DNA of 64,000 nucleotides from Gentiana macrophylla (Eukaryota; Streptophyta; Magnoliopsida; Gentianales; Gentianaceae). The stretch covers positions 1-64,000 of the forward strand of contig JAOBSW010000820.1 in the NCBI GenBank assembly GCA_026214975.1, in the 5' to 3' direction. This document shows, in pieces, positions 1 through 12,806 of this stretch (its first letter is position 1; each line of letters begins with the position of its first letter). A program made the position numbers and the translations under genes. The notes under the pieces were generated by a model. It saw only the letters and a program-made list of their open reading frames with translations, was not told the origin of the DNA and did not search any database.

Positions 1-1251
1 GTCCTTCAATAAAATAGAAAGCCCTTTAATTTGCCCTTTGCAGAACAGAAAAGTTATAAGTTGACTAAAAAGATTGACTACTTGAATAATAGTTCTGAGC
101 TGCCACATATTGAAAAATGGGACGACAAAAATTCTACCAATGTTCTAAAATATATGTTATTTTTGGTGCTTTTACACAAATTAAGTTAAAATCATTGAAT
201 TCATTAATAATACGAAGTTAAATATCTAAAATACTCATTTATTATTATTACTCGTAGTAGTTGTTAAGAATGAAAATCGTTAGATCGATAATAAAATTAT
301 GGATAAGATGAAAAAGAATTAATAAACGTCAGACGATAATATAAATGACTTATATATTGTAGACAAATCTAATAGCGAGAAAGAACTTATATCTCTTTAC
401 ATACGCGTAGTATGTAATAAATTTCTAACATGAGTTAATGATTTTAGGTCCATCAAAGCCGACGGCCTTAATTACTGGATTTATTATGTTTCAAGTAATT
501 TTGTTAAATCCAAGTTTTAGGACGTTATAGATAGTATCATAGTTTGATTAATTATTAGATAGAACTAAGCATTACGTTGTGAAAGATAGGTGGCTACAAC
601 CCTAAAATCCTTTAGTAATGTTCTAACGAGAACGTTAGTTTCTTAAGAGGTTGAAGAAGTGTAAGAAATTATACCATTATATAAAGTTGAGACGTAAAAA
701 TTTAGTAACTTTTCATAACCATTTCATATCAATGGGAATTAATTTATTATTTTTAAACTAAGTTTAAAATTCGAATTGCAGCGTATAATATCCAATTTAC
801 CTCTCTAAAGTTCGAATCTCGGCCAAAACTTGGTGACGACGCTAGATTAATCGTAATGCTAATAGCAATGCCTTTATAAAAAGTATTGCTACTATCCCAA
901 TAGTTCTGTCACAATGACGAAACACTTTCACATTTAAATATGATGATGGACCCCATTATCAATTAATGACTTCTACATCCAAATCGTGAACATTTTCCTT
1001 GGGAGACTTTATTTAATTTGCACCACATCGCGCCGATTTTACCTGCAAGATCACACTTATCATGATCACACCAAATCCACCATTTAAAAGTCTGCATTCT
1101 CGAATTCAATAAACGATTTAAAAGCTGCCGATTCGAGTATTTACGCACGCGTAGGTAGCCTGGTGCATGCATATTTTCCTTTAGTATAAAAGATAGTGAA
1201 CAAAGTCAAGATTTAGAAAGGAATTGCTTTTGTGAATAGAGAGAGACTAAC
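1..1251 (-). other. Second intron of dioxygenase copy 1, running off the window
   Basis: This AT-rich stretch follows the GT donor at 1251-1250 on the minus strand. In the intact paralogue, exon 3 begins with AWSNGR and carries the distal iron histidine and the RxS motif. I looked for a match on this strand and found none. The intron is therefore at least 1.25 kb, against 446 bp in the paralogue, or the third exon has been lost. No other gene is seen here. Confidence 0.55.
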
Positions 1252-2224
1252 CTTCAATAAATCTCCAGCAATAAAGAAAAGTGAAGAAGGAGGAAAATTA
1301 ACAGTGATCCAATCTCCATCCTTTGTTCTCACTTGTAAACCACTCACTTGATTTTCATGGAGGATGCTCATTAAGTTCTTATCAGTGTGAGGTGTAAGCC
1401 CCATGTTGATCTCTTTCTCTTTTGCTATTCTATACTTGTTGAATCGAATCGAATATGTCAGTGATTCCATGTAAGAATCCAGGTGATGTTCCAAACCATA
1501 GCTTGCAAGTATCATTCTACTCACTTCTTGATCTAGTTTTGCTAGTTTCTTGGCTATGAAATGCAAGATTTCACTATATATATACCCACATGAAAAGGAA
1601 AAAAGGGTTAGATTCAAGCACATGAGGCATATATGCATCGTTGGATCAAGATATGTTATGAATCAAGCAGTGACAACCACATAAAAGATATATCATATGA
1701 TGTATTGATACTTTTGTTTGGTATTGTGTCATGCACACAAAGTGAGTCAGGGTTTTTATCTACAAATGGGCTAATCGACTATACCAATTAATTGGGTGCC
1801 ACTTGATTATGAATTTTTTATAACAAACTAGACTACATGATTTTATAACAGAATATTTTTTTTCCCACGCTTTAATTTCTTAGTCCCATGCTAAGATCCG
1901 CCTTGGTCATGCATGTATTAATTTGACATGATACGCATTGGATACTTAGGTAATACATTTGGGCAAATTTATATCAATTTAAGGGATAAAGATATTGTTG
2001 TATTTTGTTTTATGATTTTTACACTTTCTTCATCTCGACACTTTTACCCCTGGTCTATATTTCAATCTAAGGTGTCACAAATGCATATCCCCATGTACTA
2101 CTTTCATACCATGTTTTTCTGAAAACATGCATCCGCGCGCGTATTCGTGATCCGTTAACACGTATAAATACTCATGCATTTCCTCTCAAAAAAAAAAAAA
2201 AAAATTTACTCATGCAATAGTTTA

Positions 2225-2297
<73 letters not shown>

Positions 2298-2789
2298 AAA
2301 AATTGAATATATTTGGTTGGTATATATAAATTTTATAGATATGGTATATATATTTTGTAAATTACATAAATTGTTTCAAGCATCCAATATATATTCATGC
2401 ATATGCATCATGCATGGCTTCCTTACCAGAACTCTTCATTTCCAGAAGGCCATAGTTTGCTTGCAAAATTCTCAATTTCAACCAGATTGGGTGAACCAAT
2501 GAAAGCCATACTTTCATACAAAGGCATGGTTGGTTTAGGCCCTATATAACCAAAGAAAGGGTCAAAGGAAGTGTTTTGCATTTTGGTTTCAAGAGGAAGG
2601 TTAAAAAGATCTTGTAATGATTTGGAGATTTCATTACAAGAAAATTGATCATGAATTGCTATGAAACAACCATTTTCTTCAAAGGCCTTTTGACTTTCTT
2701 GCATGTAGTGTACCATGCAGATGTGTGTGGTTTTAGGTTTCATTTGTGAAGTGGATTGTAGGAAGGTTTTTGATGTTTTTAGATTCCAT
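1252..2789 (-). CDS. 2-oxoglutarate/Fe(II)-dependent dioxygenase, AOP-like, copy 1 (frameshifted start, partial)
   Basis: Two exons are visible. Exon 1 ends at 2427 (TTCTG|GTAAGG) and exon 2 runs 1573-1252 between an AG acceptor and a GT donor; they join in frame as EEFCEI. Exon 1 has the N-domain typical of this family (GYIGPKP, PLYES). Exon 2 has the iron-binding HTD motif in GLTPHTDKN. These are soluble enzymes that use 2-oxoglutarate and oxygen to oxidise a small molecule; the substrate here is unknown. The natural start is probably ATG 2789: it gives MESKNIKNLPTIHFTNET, which aligns with the start of the neighbouring copy. That frame stops at 2735-2733, and the homology resumes in another frame at ATG 2743. 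The cause is a small deletion or a sequence error. With exon 3 absent, the visible part lacks the distal iron histidine and the 2-oxoglutarate-binding arginine. It may be a pseudogene. Confidence 0.8.
2227..2293. repeat. (AT)n microsatellite in intron 1 of dioxygenase copy 1
   Basis: A pure AT dinucleotide run of about 67 bp inside the 853-bp first intron (1574-2426). Confidence 0.95.
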
Positions 2790-4893
2790 ATTTGCTTGTT
2801 TTGTTTCTTTTGTGTGTGTCTGTTTGTCTCATAAAGGACTAGTTAAGTGTCTATTTATACACACAAACCATATGCATGATTATTACCATCTTTCAACTCA
2901 ACTCATCAGTCACATGCAGTCGGCATCTATTTTAATTCAGTAATCTTATGTTGGTCCGTAATCATAAAACAGTAACCACCATGTCAGCATTTTCATCCAA
3001 TAGAAAATTTTATAGAGTAAGTTTTTTAATAAATTACAAACTTATCTTTTATCCTATTGACCAAAGATCACTGCTCGATTTTGGCCCCTGACTGTGATAA
3101 AATTTGTGATTTTAATTGGGTATCACTATCAAACCATGAGTGCTCACATCATGTCATAAAGATTCATTGCTTAGAACGACGCGAACAAGTGGCATTATTC
3201 TATACTTTTAGTTAAATCTTTCCTAGTCATATGCATGCAGTTATTCTATATTAACAAATAAAATGATTCGACTATACCTTTTATGTATATAAAAGATACG
3301 TAAAATGATTTTAATCACATTCGAAAGAACTCTAAATTAGTAACACCCAATTTTTATTACAACTCTATTAATAAGAAGTTTATATCTTCGACATAATCAA
3401 TGTCAAGCATTTATTAAATTTTTTTCTTCTTTTACCCCTTATTATTATATACTCACCCATTTTTCATTACTTTGCATTAATAACGGCCAAAAGTTATTTT
3501 TATATTTTTATATCAAAATTAATGACACATAAACCAATTTAACTAACTTTTTTAATCTTTTGAAAAAACTCAAACTGATTTACATTTTGGCGCCGATGCA
3601 ATATTTATTACCTCATCAAGTAGATAAAATTTGACTTATATTATAGTAACAAAAGCAAATTAAAAGTCTAAATGACTTATATTTTAAAAGAAATAAGTCC
3701 ATTTACTAAATATATATATATATATAAAGCTAGCTAGCTGAATCATGGAATACACTTTAATTCAAGCAAGGGTATCCCTGTTCTTTGAACAGTTACTGTC
3801 AAAATGGTATCAACACAGAATTATACCTTTGACAAAAAAACAAAGAAAGATTCTCTTATTCCATGTAGGAATCTTTGCATGCAGCCAAAGTTTGATAACT
3901 GGTGTCAAATACCCAAAAGTCAGAATGCTATCGCTTACAACGGTTTTGTGACATTAACACACACGTTTAGATTCCGGGATTTCTGTCTAAATACCACTAG
4001 TTTGAACCATTATTTGTGAGAATATCATTCATTTGTCTAAATACCACTCCCCTTTGGTCAAAAATGGCTTGGCCAATATCACTAGCCAGATTTCGACAAA
4101 CGAATTCAGATTCTCACAAATAATGGCTCGTAGTAGCCAGATTTCGACAAAAATCCCGCTCTGCACCTTGATTATGGTGAGTCTATATCAAATCCACATG
4201 CATACAAATGTGTGGCATATTCTTTGTTGTTGTCATTGTCACTACCGCTGTGGTAATAGCGCTTTTCTTAAACATCGTGGTCGACTTTTTTTTTTTATAG
4301 AAATGATATTGAGCACAAGACACAAAAGAGGGACAAACGCACTATATCATTTGCATCCTTGATAATGGTGTATGATCTAGTGATTAGATGTAGACCATCA
4401 TGATCAATGGCGCAGACGATGGTTGTGTCACTCGTCATGTGCTCTCATGTGTCAGCTCCATGTCATTATTCATTTTTATAATCTATAATAATCAGTAAAG
4501 TTGGCAGCACATCAGAAGCAATGTACTTGGTTATCAAAAGGCCTTTCTACCTTCTTATCAATTATTATCACTTTTGCTTGCGGTTATATTAGTTTAATTA
4601 TTTTAACAATTAATCTACTAAATAAGTGACTATACAAAGGGAAGTGTCCCTTGGATAATATATATATATATATATATAAGATGCCATTTTGCCCTTTGCA
4701 GAATAGAAAATATATGAAGCCCTTTTGTTTTGGAGACTTGAACCAACATGCTTACAAGAAAAACCATTTAAGTTGGGTAATGCCATCGATACAATCATTT
4801 AACCACATCGTGTGACAAAATTTGACTTTATATCATTGATTATCGAGGGCTTATATCTTGGTCAATGAGTCCTATATGATGATCAATTGTGTA
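2790..4893. other. Non-coding spacer upstream of dioxygenase copy 1
   Basis: AT-rich DNA between the first dioxygenase and the copia LTR, including the promoter side of that gene. No convincing ORF is seen. A short (TA)n tract lies near 3712-3727, another near 4659-4678, and a cluster of small repeats lies at 3986-4151. Confidence 0.6.
3986..4151. repeat. Cluster of short direct and inverted repeats
   Basis: ATTATTTGTGAGAAT at 4009-4023 has an exact inverted copy at 4110-4124. GTCTAAATACCACT occurs near 3986 and again near 4035. TAGCCAGATTTCGACAAA occurs near 4083 and near 4134. The pattern could be the remnant of a small foldback element. No target-site duplication was found. Confidence 0.5.
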
Positions 4894-5338
4894 TGTTATG
4901 ACGGATCGATCAAGAAGTTGATGGTGATTGTGGGTAAAGATAAAGATAAACAAGCAAACAAACACGTAAACAAGAAGAACACAGATTTAACGTGGTTTCC
5001 GCAATGTGCCGACTACTCCATCGACAAACGAGGATATTCTATTATCACCGTAAAGTTACATCAAGTTACAATTAATACATACGGTATTTATAGCCTTGGG
5101 AATCCAACCCTAACCGACTAAACAATCAACCCAAAAGAATGATCAAATACCCCGTAAGAAGTTTAACAAACATGCAAGACGTGTTCTACAAGTCTCGCTG
5201 AGCATCGCCAGACTTGTCTTCAATAGACTTGCCATCAAGCAGTTGATCAACCTCGCCGATCCTCAGATGCATCATACATTGTCGACCCGACATGTTTCAT
5301 ACTAAATCTCAAGAGCATAAGTTTAAGTCACCATTACA
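4894..5338 (-). repeat. 3' LTR of copia 1
   Basis: It begins TGTTATGACGG and ends CCATTACA on the plus strand, with TG/CA ends, and is about 445 bp long. It is alignable along its whole length with 9442-9907, with scattered substitutions and indels indicating an old insertion. Confidence 0.85.
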
Positions 5339-5806
5339 AATCTCCACCTTGACTTTAACTTCATGCAACCGACTGTGATGCACAACCAAGTACCGATGCA
5401 CAACCAAGTGCCGATTTCCTCTTGTCTTCGTAACTGAATACATCAAACAGATTTCAACATCGCTTGAGTATTCCTGCATTCAGATTATGCTTTGGATATT
5501 CATCAAGTCCAGACATAATCAAACTTGCCCTTTGAATGGTTTAGTTGAACATATCAACATGATTAACATCAAGGTCGATCTTCTCACTTTAACCCTCCTC
5601 TCATTTCTTAGAAAATGATTCCTAACATCAATGTGCTTGGTTCTCTCATGATGAACTCCGATCCTTAGCCAAACATATTGCACTAAGACTATCACAATAC
5701 ACCCTGGCTTGATCTTGATGCACTCATGTCATTGACTGCACCCTTTAACTAGATTGCCTTTGTTGCTTTCTGCTGCCATGTAGTCGCTTCGCAAGAGTAG
5801 ATAATG

Positions 5807-6926
5807 TCACTGCACTCGTAAGGTCGCTTTCCAACTTACCACGTAACCACCCAAAGTAAACACATACCCAGCCATAGATCTCCCATCGCCCACATCAAAG
5901 AATTTAATCGTAATCACAAGACTCGTGACAAAACATTGAGTACCACCTCCATAAATGAGTCCAATATCTCGATGTACCCTAAGGTACATAAATATCCTCT
6001 TTATCGCTTTCAGTTGTTCCTTTCCTGTGTTTGTTCGACAACATTGATCGTCAGGCTAAATCAGCCTAAGATGTACTATGGCATACATTAAATTGCCCAA
6101 TCGCACTAGCATATGGAACTCTTGACATGTATTCTTCTCTTCACCGATCGTGGAGCAAACACGTGAGACAAATGTAGATTTGGTGCCATAGAGTATCTAT
6201 AGGTTTGGCTTCCGACATGCCAAACTTGATAATATCTTTCAATATACCCCGCTAAGACAACAGCTTTCCCTCGCTCTTTCTCTATAGATTTCCATCCCTA
6301 AAATTTTCTTTGCATTCCCCAAATCCTTCATCTCAAATTCAGCCTTGAGCAGATTCTTCAAATATTGAATGTCAGACTTGTTTGCTGCAGCTATCATCAT
6401 ATCATCTACATACAACACCGTATAGATGATTGATCCATCCTTCAACTTGTTGTGATACACACAAAGAATCATATGGACTCGCTATAACCCATTCGAATCA
6501 TATAAGTGTCAAACTTTATACCACCTGCCTTGGGGCCAGCTTAAGTCTATACAAGGACTTCTTCAACTTGCAAACATATCTTTCTTTGCCAGGAACTTGA
6601 AAACCCTCTCGCCGAAGTCATATAAATTTCTTATCTACATCTCCATGTAGTAAAGGTTGTCTTCATATCCAATTGCTCAAGTTCAAGATTCTTATGTGCC
6701 AAGATTACACAAAGACTCGATGGAAGTATGTCTCGACCACCTGAGAAAATATCTCTTCATATTGCAAATTGACCACCCTTCTATCATCATGTGGTTGTTT
6801 GACCAAATCCCAAGTCTCATTCTTCCTCAAGTGACTCAATTTCTTCTCCCATAGCAAAGAAGCCATCGGGATGCCTCGTAACATGTCACAGCCTTCCTTG
6901 TAAGTGTTAGGTTCAAAACCAACCAC
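5807..6926 (-). pseudogene. Copia 1 reverse transcriptase and RNase H remnants
   Basis: On the minus strand, 6926-6705 encodes the N-terminal part of a copia reverse transcriptase (KNETWDLV, DRRVV). Then 6472-6239 holds the catalytic YVDDM motif followed by FEMKDLG and ILGMEIYR. The RNase H part at 5989-5807 shows SMAGYVFTLGG and VSWKA. These pieces lie in different frames with stops between them. In a live element they would copy the RNA genome into DNA inside virus-like particles. Confidence 0.85.
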
Positions 6927-6938
6927 TTCTTCAGCTAC

Positions 6939-7900
6939 CTATAGTGCATATCCAACCATATCCTCCTCAAACCTATATCTTCTTGGTGGTCTGATATTGG
7001 TCCTCCTAGCTCTACTGAGAGCTATACCATGTTGACCAACATTGACCAACATCATTGTTTGAGTGTCTTCGACCCTTTGTTCAAACAGACCGTTTGGATC
7101 CAACCTGATCTCGCCGATTGTTGACCATCCCATGCCGAGTCTTTTGATTCAGTAGACTCTACTTGAAGTAACACCTGTTTGTCAACCTTATCAGTCTCAG
7201 ATCCAATTTCAAATCAGATGTGGCACTCACAGATGAGTTAAGCATAGAGTTTTCATCAAAACTACACTCCTACCGAGTATAACCCTACTTTCAATGATGA
7301 CCATATTCGATACCCATTGACTCCATCTCCATATCCAACAAACACACCCTTCTTGGCCCTAGGTTATAATTTACCCTAATTGACATGATAGTAGAAAGGC
7401 TTCCAAAACCCTAAGTCCGTAGTAGTTCATTGACCTTCTTGACCAAACTTCAAGTAGTGTTTTAAGTTTGATCCTAGTGTGAGGGCCCCTATTGATTAAT
7501 TAGCAGTCAGACAATAGCCTCCCCCAAAATCTTCTTGTTGTAGACTGTAATTAGAGAGCATGCACCTTGCCCTCTCTAGAAGGTTTGATTCATTTTTCTC
7601 GCAACACCATTCTCATTGTGGAGTATCTCTCGACAAAGATGGCGCCTAGCAATGCCTTCATTCTCGCAAAATTCATCAAACTCTTGCATCAATGTAATTC
7701 TAGTCCATTATTAGTTCTAAGTCTCTTGATCTTCTTCCTCGTCTGATTCTCAACCAAAACCTTCCACCGCTCAAGTTCTTGAATGCTTCACTCTTGTGCT
7801 TCATCATAATTACCCAAACCATCATTGAATAATCATCTATAAAAGACACAAAATACCTGTGACCACCCAATGACTCCACCCTCAAGGTCCCCAACAATCG
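6939..7900 (-). pseudogene. Copia 1 integrase remnants
   Basis: The segment 7897-7700 on the minus strand contains VESLGGHRYFVSFIDDYS and MKHKSEAF, the start of the copia integrase core including the catalytic aspartate region. The segment 7133-6939 contains IRPPRRYRFEEDMVGYAL, the linker that leads into reverse transcriptase in this family. The reading frame is broken between them. The motifs resemble the Tork-type branch, though lineage assignment by eye is tentative. Confidence 0.8.
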
Positions 7901-8317
7901 TAATGGACATAATTAATTGTCCCTTTTGTGATGTGGATTGCTTTTGGGAACTTGCTCTATGTAGCTTCCTAAATACACAAGTGTTCACAAAATTCCAATT
8001 CTCCTTGACCTTATGTCCCCAAGTAGATTAAACTTAGACATAATTTGCATCCTCTTTCACCCATATGATCTAATCTCATATGCCACAACTTGGTCAATTG
8101 TGGATCGTGAACCTTTGATGATGCAACAACAAAGAAACTCGATACAAGAGACCCTTTGTAGAGTATACAATGTCCCCTCGCCTCGATACCCTTTAATCAC
8201 ACTTGAACCCTTATAGACATTGACCACTCCACCTTCACCCCGAACTTGAACTTTTGTCGGTCAAGAGACTAAGTGATATCAAATTCTTGGTCATTTGTGG
8301 AACATGCCGAACCTCTT

Positions 8318-8758
8318 TCATGTGTAAAATTTACCATTATGTGTCCTAAGTTGATTGATCCAATCCCAACTATTTTGCAGACCTTGGTCGCTGGCTATAG
8401 CAATATGACCTCCATCAACTCTTGATAAGTTGAAAACTACACCTGCTTGGACACACATGATAAGATGCCCAAAGGTGCGTAACCCACACATCTCTCGTGG
8501 CTCTAACCGATTCGAATCTGCTAAGGCGATCTTCTTCAGAGCCTGGTGTCTTGAGCTCGCGCCAAAGCAAATTGCACTCGCCGCTTCTTCCTCTTGGACA
8601 TTCATTTTTCGAATGTCCCCGCTTCCTCCTTGCAGAGTTACGATATCCTTAGCTTTAGACCCTTGGAATTCTTCTTGAATTTCTTCTTTCCGCACTTCAT
8701 CGCCCCTCGCCGACTCCACCGCCACCAACCCAAAGAGATCGACTATCCGTCCCTGCAT
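8318..8758 (-). pseudogene. Copia 1 Gag C-terminus and protease remnant
   Basis: The C-terminal half (RVDGGHIAIASDQ, then IASDQGLQNSWDWINQLR) aligns by eye with the stretch just after the catalytic DSG of copia proteases. The N-terminal half aligns with the Gag zinc-knuckle region, but the metal-binding cysteines and histidine have been lost (for example GDIRKMN where GHI.K.C is expected). It is a decayed open frame rather than a working protein. Confidence 0.6.
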
Positions 8759-9075
8759 CCAGATGCCTTATGGCGTAACTCTCGAGCATGGAGTGATGAC
8801 CTTACATCCTCCAACGATACCGAGTCCTTCCCAACAATAAAGGATCGCAAAAGTTCTCATATGATGCAGCAATGATACAAGTAACTAATGCAAAGATCCT
8901 CATCTTCAATCTTCACATCAATATTCCTTAAATCAAGCAATATTGTGTTCAAATGATCTAGATGATCCATCACCGAGTAATTTCTCATTCATCCTTATAC
9001 TAAATGCATGACTGCTTCAACTTGTTGGTTGTGGACTTAGTCATATATGCACTCTCAAGTTTGGACAACAATTTC

Positions 9076-9303
9076 TCAAAGAAAGTTGTCCTCCTCAACA
9101 ACCTCTCGTGATAATATCATCCGACAAGCACAACATAATTGTTGAATATGCTTTTCCTTCGTGACTAGCTCTCTCAAAGAAGACTTCCTTCGTTGATTTG
9201 ACAAGCGGACCCTATAATCCCTATCAAGCTTCAACAAAGCACACATCTTGATCCGCCATGCACTAAAACTATTCCTTCCTCGTAAACTTGTCAATCTTAA
9301 CAT
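9076..9303 (-). pseudogene. Copia 1 Gag N-terminus remnant
   Basis: The frame contains GRNSFSAWRIKMCALLK, the conserved start of plant copia Gag (usual form F-DG-NF--W---M---L). It sits just inside the right LTR and primer site, as expected for the start of gag on this strand. Confidence 0.75.
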
Positions 9304-9441
9304 TTAAAGTAGACATCTTTCTCACCGTAAAAGCTTGTGTAGATCCCAAATCCTAGCGTCAATTATGACTTTGGTGCCAATCTACCTTGCTTAAAACAGA
9401 TAAATGTATTTTTTGATGAACCCGACGCCTGATACCGCTTT

Positions 9442-9907
9442 TGTTATGACGGATTGATCAAGAAATGATTGTGATTGTGAGTAAAGATAAAGATAAACAA
9501 GCAAACAAACACGTAAACAAGAAGAACACAGATTTAACGTGGTTTCCGCAACGGTCGAATTACTCCACTGACAAACGAGGATATTTTATTATCACCGTAA
9601 AGTTACATCAAGTTACAATTAATACAGACGGTATTTATAGCCTTGGGAATCCAACCTAACCGACTAAAACAACCAACCCAAGAAATGACCAAATACCCTG
9701 TATAACCCGAACAAACATGCAAAGAGACGAATTCTACAAGTCTCACGAGCATCGCAGACTTGTCTTCGTGACTTTCCATCAAGAAAGTTGATCAACCTCG
9801 CCGATCTCGCTTCCAATCAACACCAATTTTCAGCAGATGCATCATAAATTGTCGACCAACATGTTTCCATACCAAACCTCGAGAGTATAAATTTAAGTCA
9901 TCATTAC
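9442..9907 (-). repeat. 5' LTR of copia 1
   Basis: It begins TGTTATGACGG and ends near TCATTAC on the plus strand, and matches 4894-5338. For an element on the minus strand this is the upstream LTR, and the primer site lies immediately to its left. Confidence 0.85.
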
Positions 9908-11600
9908 GTTGTAAAACCTTGTCGTGTCGCTCGTTATGCATGGTCGAAGTTCTTGTGTCGTGAGGATTATTCTAAATAACGCATTTAATCGCCTTAATCT
10001 CGTATTTCTTCAAGTCCTTTGTATTTGAATCGTGGTAGGTATAATCATCGGGCCGATTATTAAATTTGAGTTAAGTGGGCTTGTTTATTTTATCTCGAGT
10101 ACAATTAGTTTAAGCAATTCTAAGCGCACCACGTAATTATTTCGACACCACATTTAAATGCAAATTTTTACATGTGAACGTGGTGCCTGAGGTAAAAGTG
10201 TGGTGTCTTTTAATTGTCCTTGTTTTATTCTGGATGGGCCAAGGGATGAGGCTTTAGGTGTTGGGCCCGTAATATGGTTATGGGTAATGGCTAAGGAAGT
10301 GAGGTTGCACATGATTCGCTCGGTGGGAAAAATATTGTTGCGGCCCGAGGTTTTCGGTTGTAAGTGCTATTTATTTAACATCAGCTAAATGTGGGACCTT
10401 TTCGACGCAAAGCATAAGAAAAATCTTTAGGGGTAATATTAAAACCATGGAAAATGATTTTTATGTTGACAAATCTTTGATTTTGAATTTTGAGGTTCAT
10501 CTACCGTGAACTCATTCAAAGTATATGGCATTGGTAGTAATCAAGAAGTGCATGGTAGCGACCCTCAAGATGGTCTTCATTTCAGTGCAATTCAGAAAGC
10601 TCATGAACTCGTAGTAAGAAAGCTTGGCTATAACACTTCTAGCTTTTTTTTTTTATATATATTTTAGTAGCTCTCATTTGATATGTATTTTTGGTGAGAT
10701 GTATATTTTGTACAGCTTTAAGTTTTGTTTAGTAAAATATCCGGTTTTCAACCAAAAAAATCTTTGATTTTGAATGTTTTTTTTTTTTTTTTTGTCGTAA
10801 CCTTTTCTTATTATTAAGAGAAAAAAGAATGTTTCAGATAATGTTCAGTATCGCCGGCTTCCCATTATACCAAAGACGTAGGCAAAAACATAGCTATGCC
10901 TCTAAAACCTAATGAGTGGTAAAACCAGTGGAAGTGCAAAGACCTACATTTCTAAAAATAAAGTCTCCCAAAACGAAATTTACAAACTAAAAACAAGTGG
11001 GTTCCGCCTCACATGGTAGAAAATGATCTTCGATCCATCAATGTGACTAGAACATTCGCCATGGTTTACTCCATTCAAGTTATGTTTAGAGGTCTCGCCC
11101 AATAAATTGCACCTGCATTTGAGCCACAACAGCTTTTTTGAGGTGATTAAACCATACACCGTTGACGCTGTTATAGAATCTCGCATATATAATCGTAGGA
11201 AAGTGGTCTATCCATATAGTTAAAATAAAGGGTAGAGGCATAAGAAACTCACAACTCGCTTTGCGCCTCAACATGATGAATGGTGCATCCGGGGATATGA
11301 GCCATATCAAAACGCATGATGAGAAGAGTCATCCACACGATCGTAACTGAGCCATGAGTTCCTATGGAAAGAGTAGTGTGGGTATAATCCTTTATGAGAA
11401 TGGGACCAAAGACAAGGAAAAAAATAAACGTCACAACCTGGTTTGCACCCTTCCACAATAAAGTGTAGGGAGCGTCTATCTGTGAGAGAGTATTATCTCG
11501 CCAAGCGTATGTTCGGTATCTCATGTTGATCAGAATGAAGAATAAGACGGAATTGTAATGGTAACTGAGTAGTTTGGTAAAAAAGATTCCTATGTGAAGG
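9908..11600. other. Non-coding spacer with a possible LINE-like tail
   Basis: No supported gene is present. Around 10620-10770 the plus strand has T-rich blocks, then CCGGTTTTCAACCAAAAAAA, which resembles the 3' end of plant non-LTR retrotransposons. The rest is unassigned. Confidence 0.35.
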
Positions 11601-11950
11601 CTAGGAGGCATGCCGGGCAAGGAAGTCAGCTGCTGAGTTGGTTTCGTGAAAAACGTGAGTAACAGAGAGTCCATGTTGTTGAAGAAGCGTGTAGATAGCT
11701 TCAATATCATCTTCAATACGTCATGGTATGCTATAGTGTCGGTTAAGGATGTTTACCAAAATCAGCGAGTCGCATTCAATGACAAGAGGCAGCATTCCGT
11801 GAGTAACACATTAAGAGATGCCAGATAGAAGGGCCTTTGTCTCTGCAGTAATGCTGATAGTTGTGCCATAGAAATCGTTTCACAGCACTCAAATGAGACG
11901 CACCATCTTCATCACGAATGATGTAACCGCCTCCGTAATGTTAGGCAAAT
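11601..11950 (-). pseudogene. Retroelement RNase H domain remnant (LINE-type)
   Basis: Reading the minus strand from about 11944, the frame starts YGGGYIIRDEDGAS, the first strand and glycine-rich turn of plant LINE-type RNase H domains. The end, at 11601-11603 (TAG), is preceded by IYTLLQQHGLSVTHVF and ETNSAADFLARHAS, the conserved C-terminal part of the same fold. The middle is frameshifted. The domain normally degrades RNA in RNA:DNA hybrids. It is most likely the 3' end of a dead LINE, though related RNase H genes of the RVT_3 type cannot be excluded. Confidence 0.7.
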
Positions 11951-12765
11951 CGAGAAGATAGGGGAAATTTTGACCATGAATCTATGGGTTTTGCTCATTG
12001 TCAGCCCGAGGAACATATTGTGTTATACCCGATAATGGAATGTGGTACATATATATGCATAGCATATGTCGTTGTCGGTTTAGTTTGTGTTGGTTTTATG
12101 TTTACGCCGTAGTGCTCATGTTTGAGAGCTTTGTTGTGGTATGAATCTCTTCTTCATTTTCATTGTCATGTTTCAAGATTCTTCTTGCTTTTAATATATT
12201 TATTTTTATCGTGCAAAAATATATCTTTGAATGCGTGATTGTTGAAGTATTAATATCTAGGAGGAGATGAATTTGTGCTCACTTAGACATTTTATCAAAC
12301 ACTCAAGTGTTGGAGGTGAAGTTACAACTTGCACAAGTTAGTTACAACCGAATTTCAGCTCTAAACTCTATATAAGCTGGATTTAGTTGTTCCAATAGTT
12401 AATTAGATTGTTCAATTGTAATATCCAACTGCAAATTATGCGAAATTCCCATTCCTCAAGTTTCCCGTCATTTTGTATTTTGGAATTATGAAGATCTTCA
12501 TCTTCTTCATTCATGTTTCTTATTTCCAGAAATTCTTCTAGTTTTAGTTCGTTTTGATTCTTAACAGTGATGTATGTTAAAAGCATGATATACATAGCTA
12601 GAGCAAGGACAAGGTGTAAATTGTAAGGGGACGTCACTTATACAACAATAACCATTTAAAACCATTAATTGATAACAACATGTCACACTTTAATTACATT
12701 TGATACGATATCCATTGTATCTACTAGGCATGAAAGTTGTGCCTCGTTACATAACTGATCGATCT
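11951..12765. other. Non-coding spacer downstream of dioxygenase copy 2
   Basis: No supported ORF is seen. Near 12180-12230 an AT-rich stretch ends TTTTTATCGTGCAAAAAT, again like a non-LTR retrotransposon tail on the plus strand. Confidence 0.35.
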
Positions 12766-12800
12766 ACACGTGACGTGTGACGTGTGACGTGTCGTGTACA
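12766..12800. repeat. Short GTGTGAC tandem repeat
   Basis: About four imperfect copies of a 7-bp unit (ACGTGTG) lie directly after the stop codon of dioxygenase copy 2. They contain several ACGT cores. Their position downstream of the gene gives no reason to assign a promoter role. Confidence 0.7.
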
Positions 12801-12806
12801 GAATCA

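Larger units (their letters stand above)
4894..9907 (-). mobile_element. Degenerate Ty1/copia LTR retrotransposon (copia 1)
   Basis: Two related LTRs (4894-5338 and 9442-9907) flank decayed gag, protease, integrase, reverse transcriptase and RNase H in the copia order, all on the minus strand. Next to the right LTR the minus strand reads GGTATCAGGCG, close to the usual initiator-tRNA-Met primer site. Next to the left LTR it reads AAGGTGGAGATT, a polypurine tract. The flanks GTGTA (4889-4893) and TTGTA (just right of the right LTR) look like a decayed 5-bp target duplication. All frames are broken, so it cannot move on its own. Confidence 0.85.

Noticed and set aside
1..1251. Search for exon 3 of dioxygenase copy 1
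   Set aside because: No minus-strand match to WSNGR, to the distal histidine region or to RxS was found, so no exon was annotated.
8430..8875. Plus-strand frames of 82 and 93 codons within copia 1
   Set aside because: They are antisense shadows of the gag and protease remnant.
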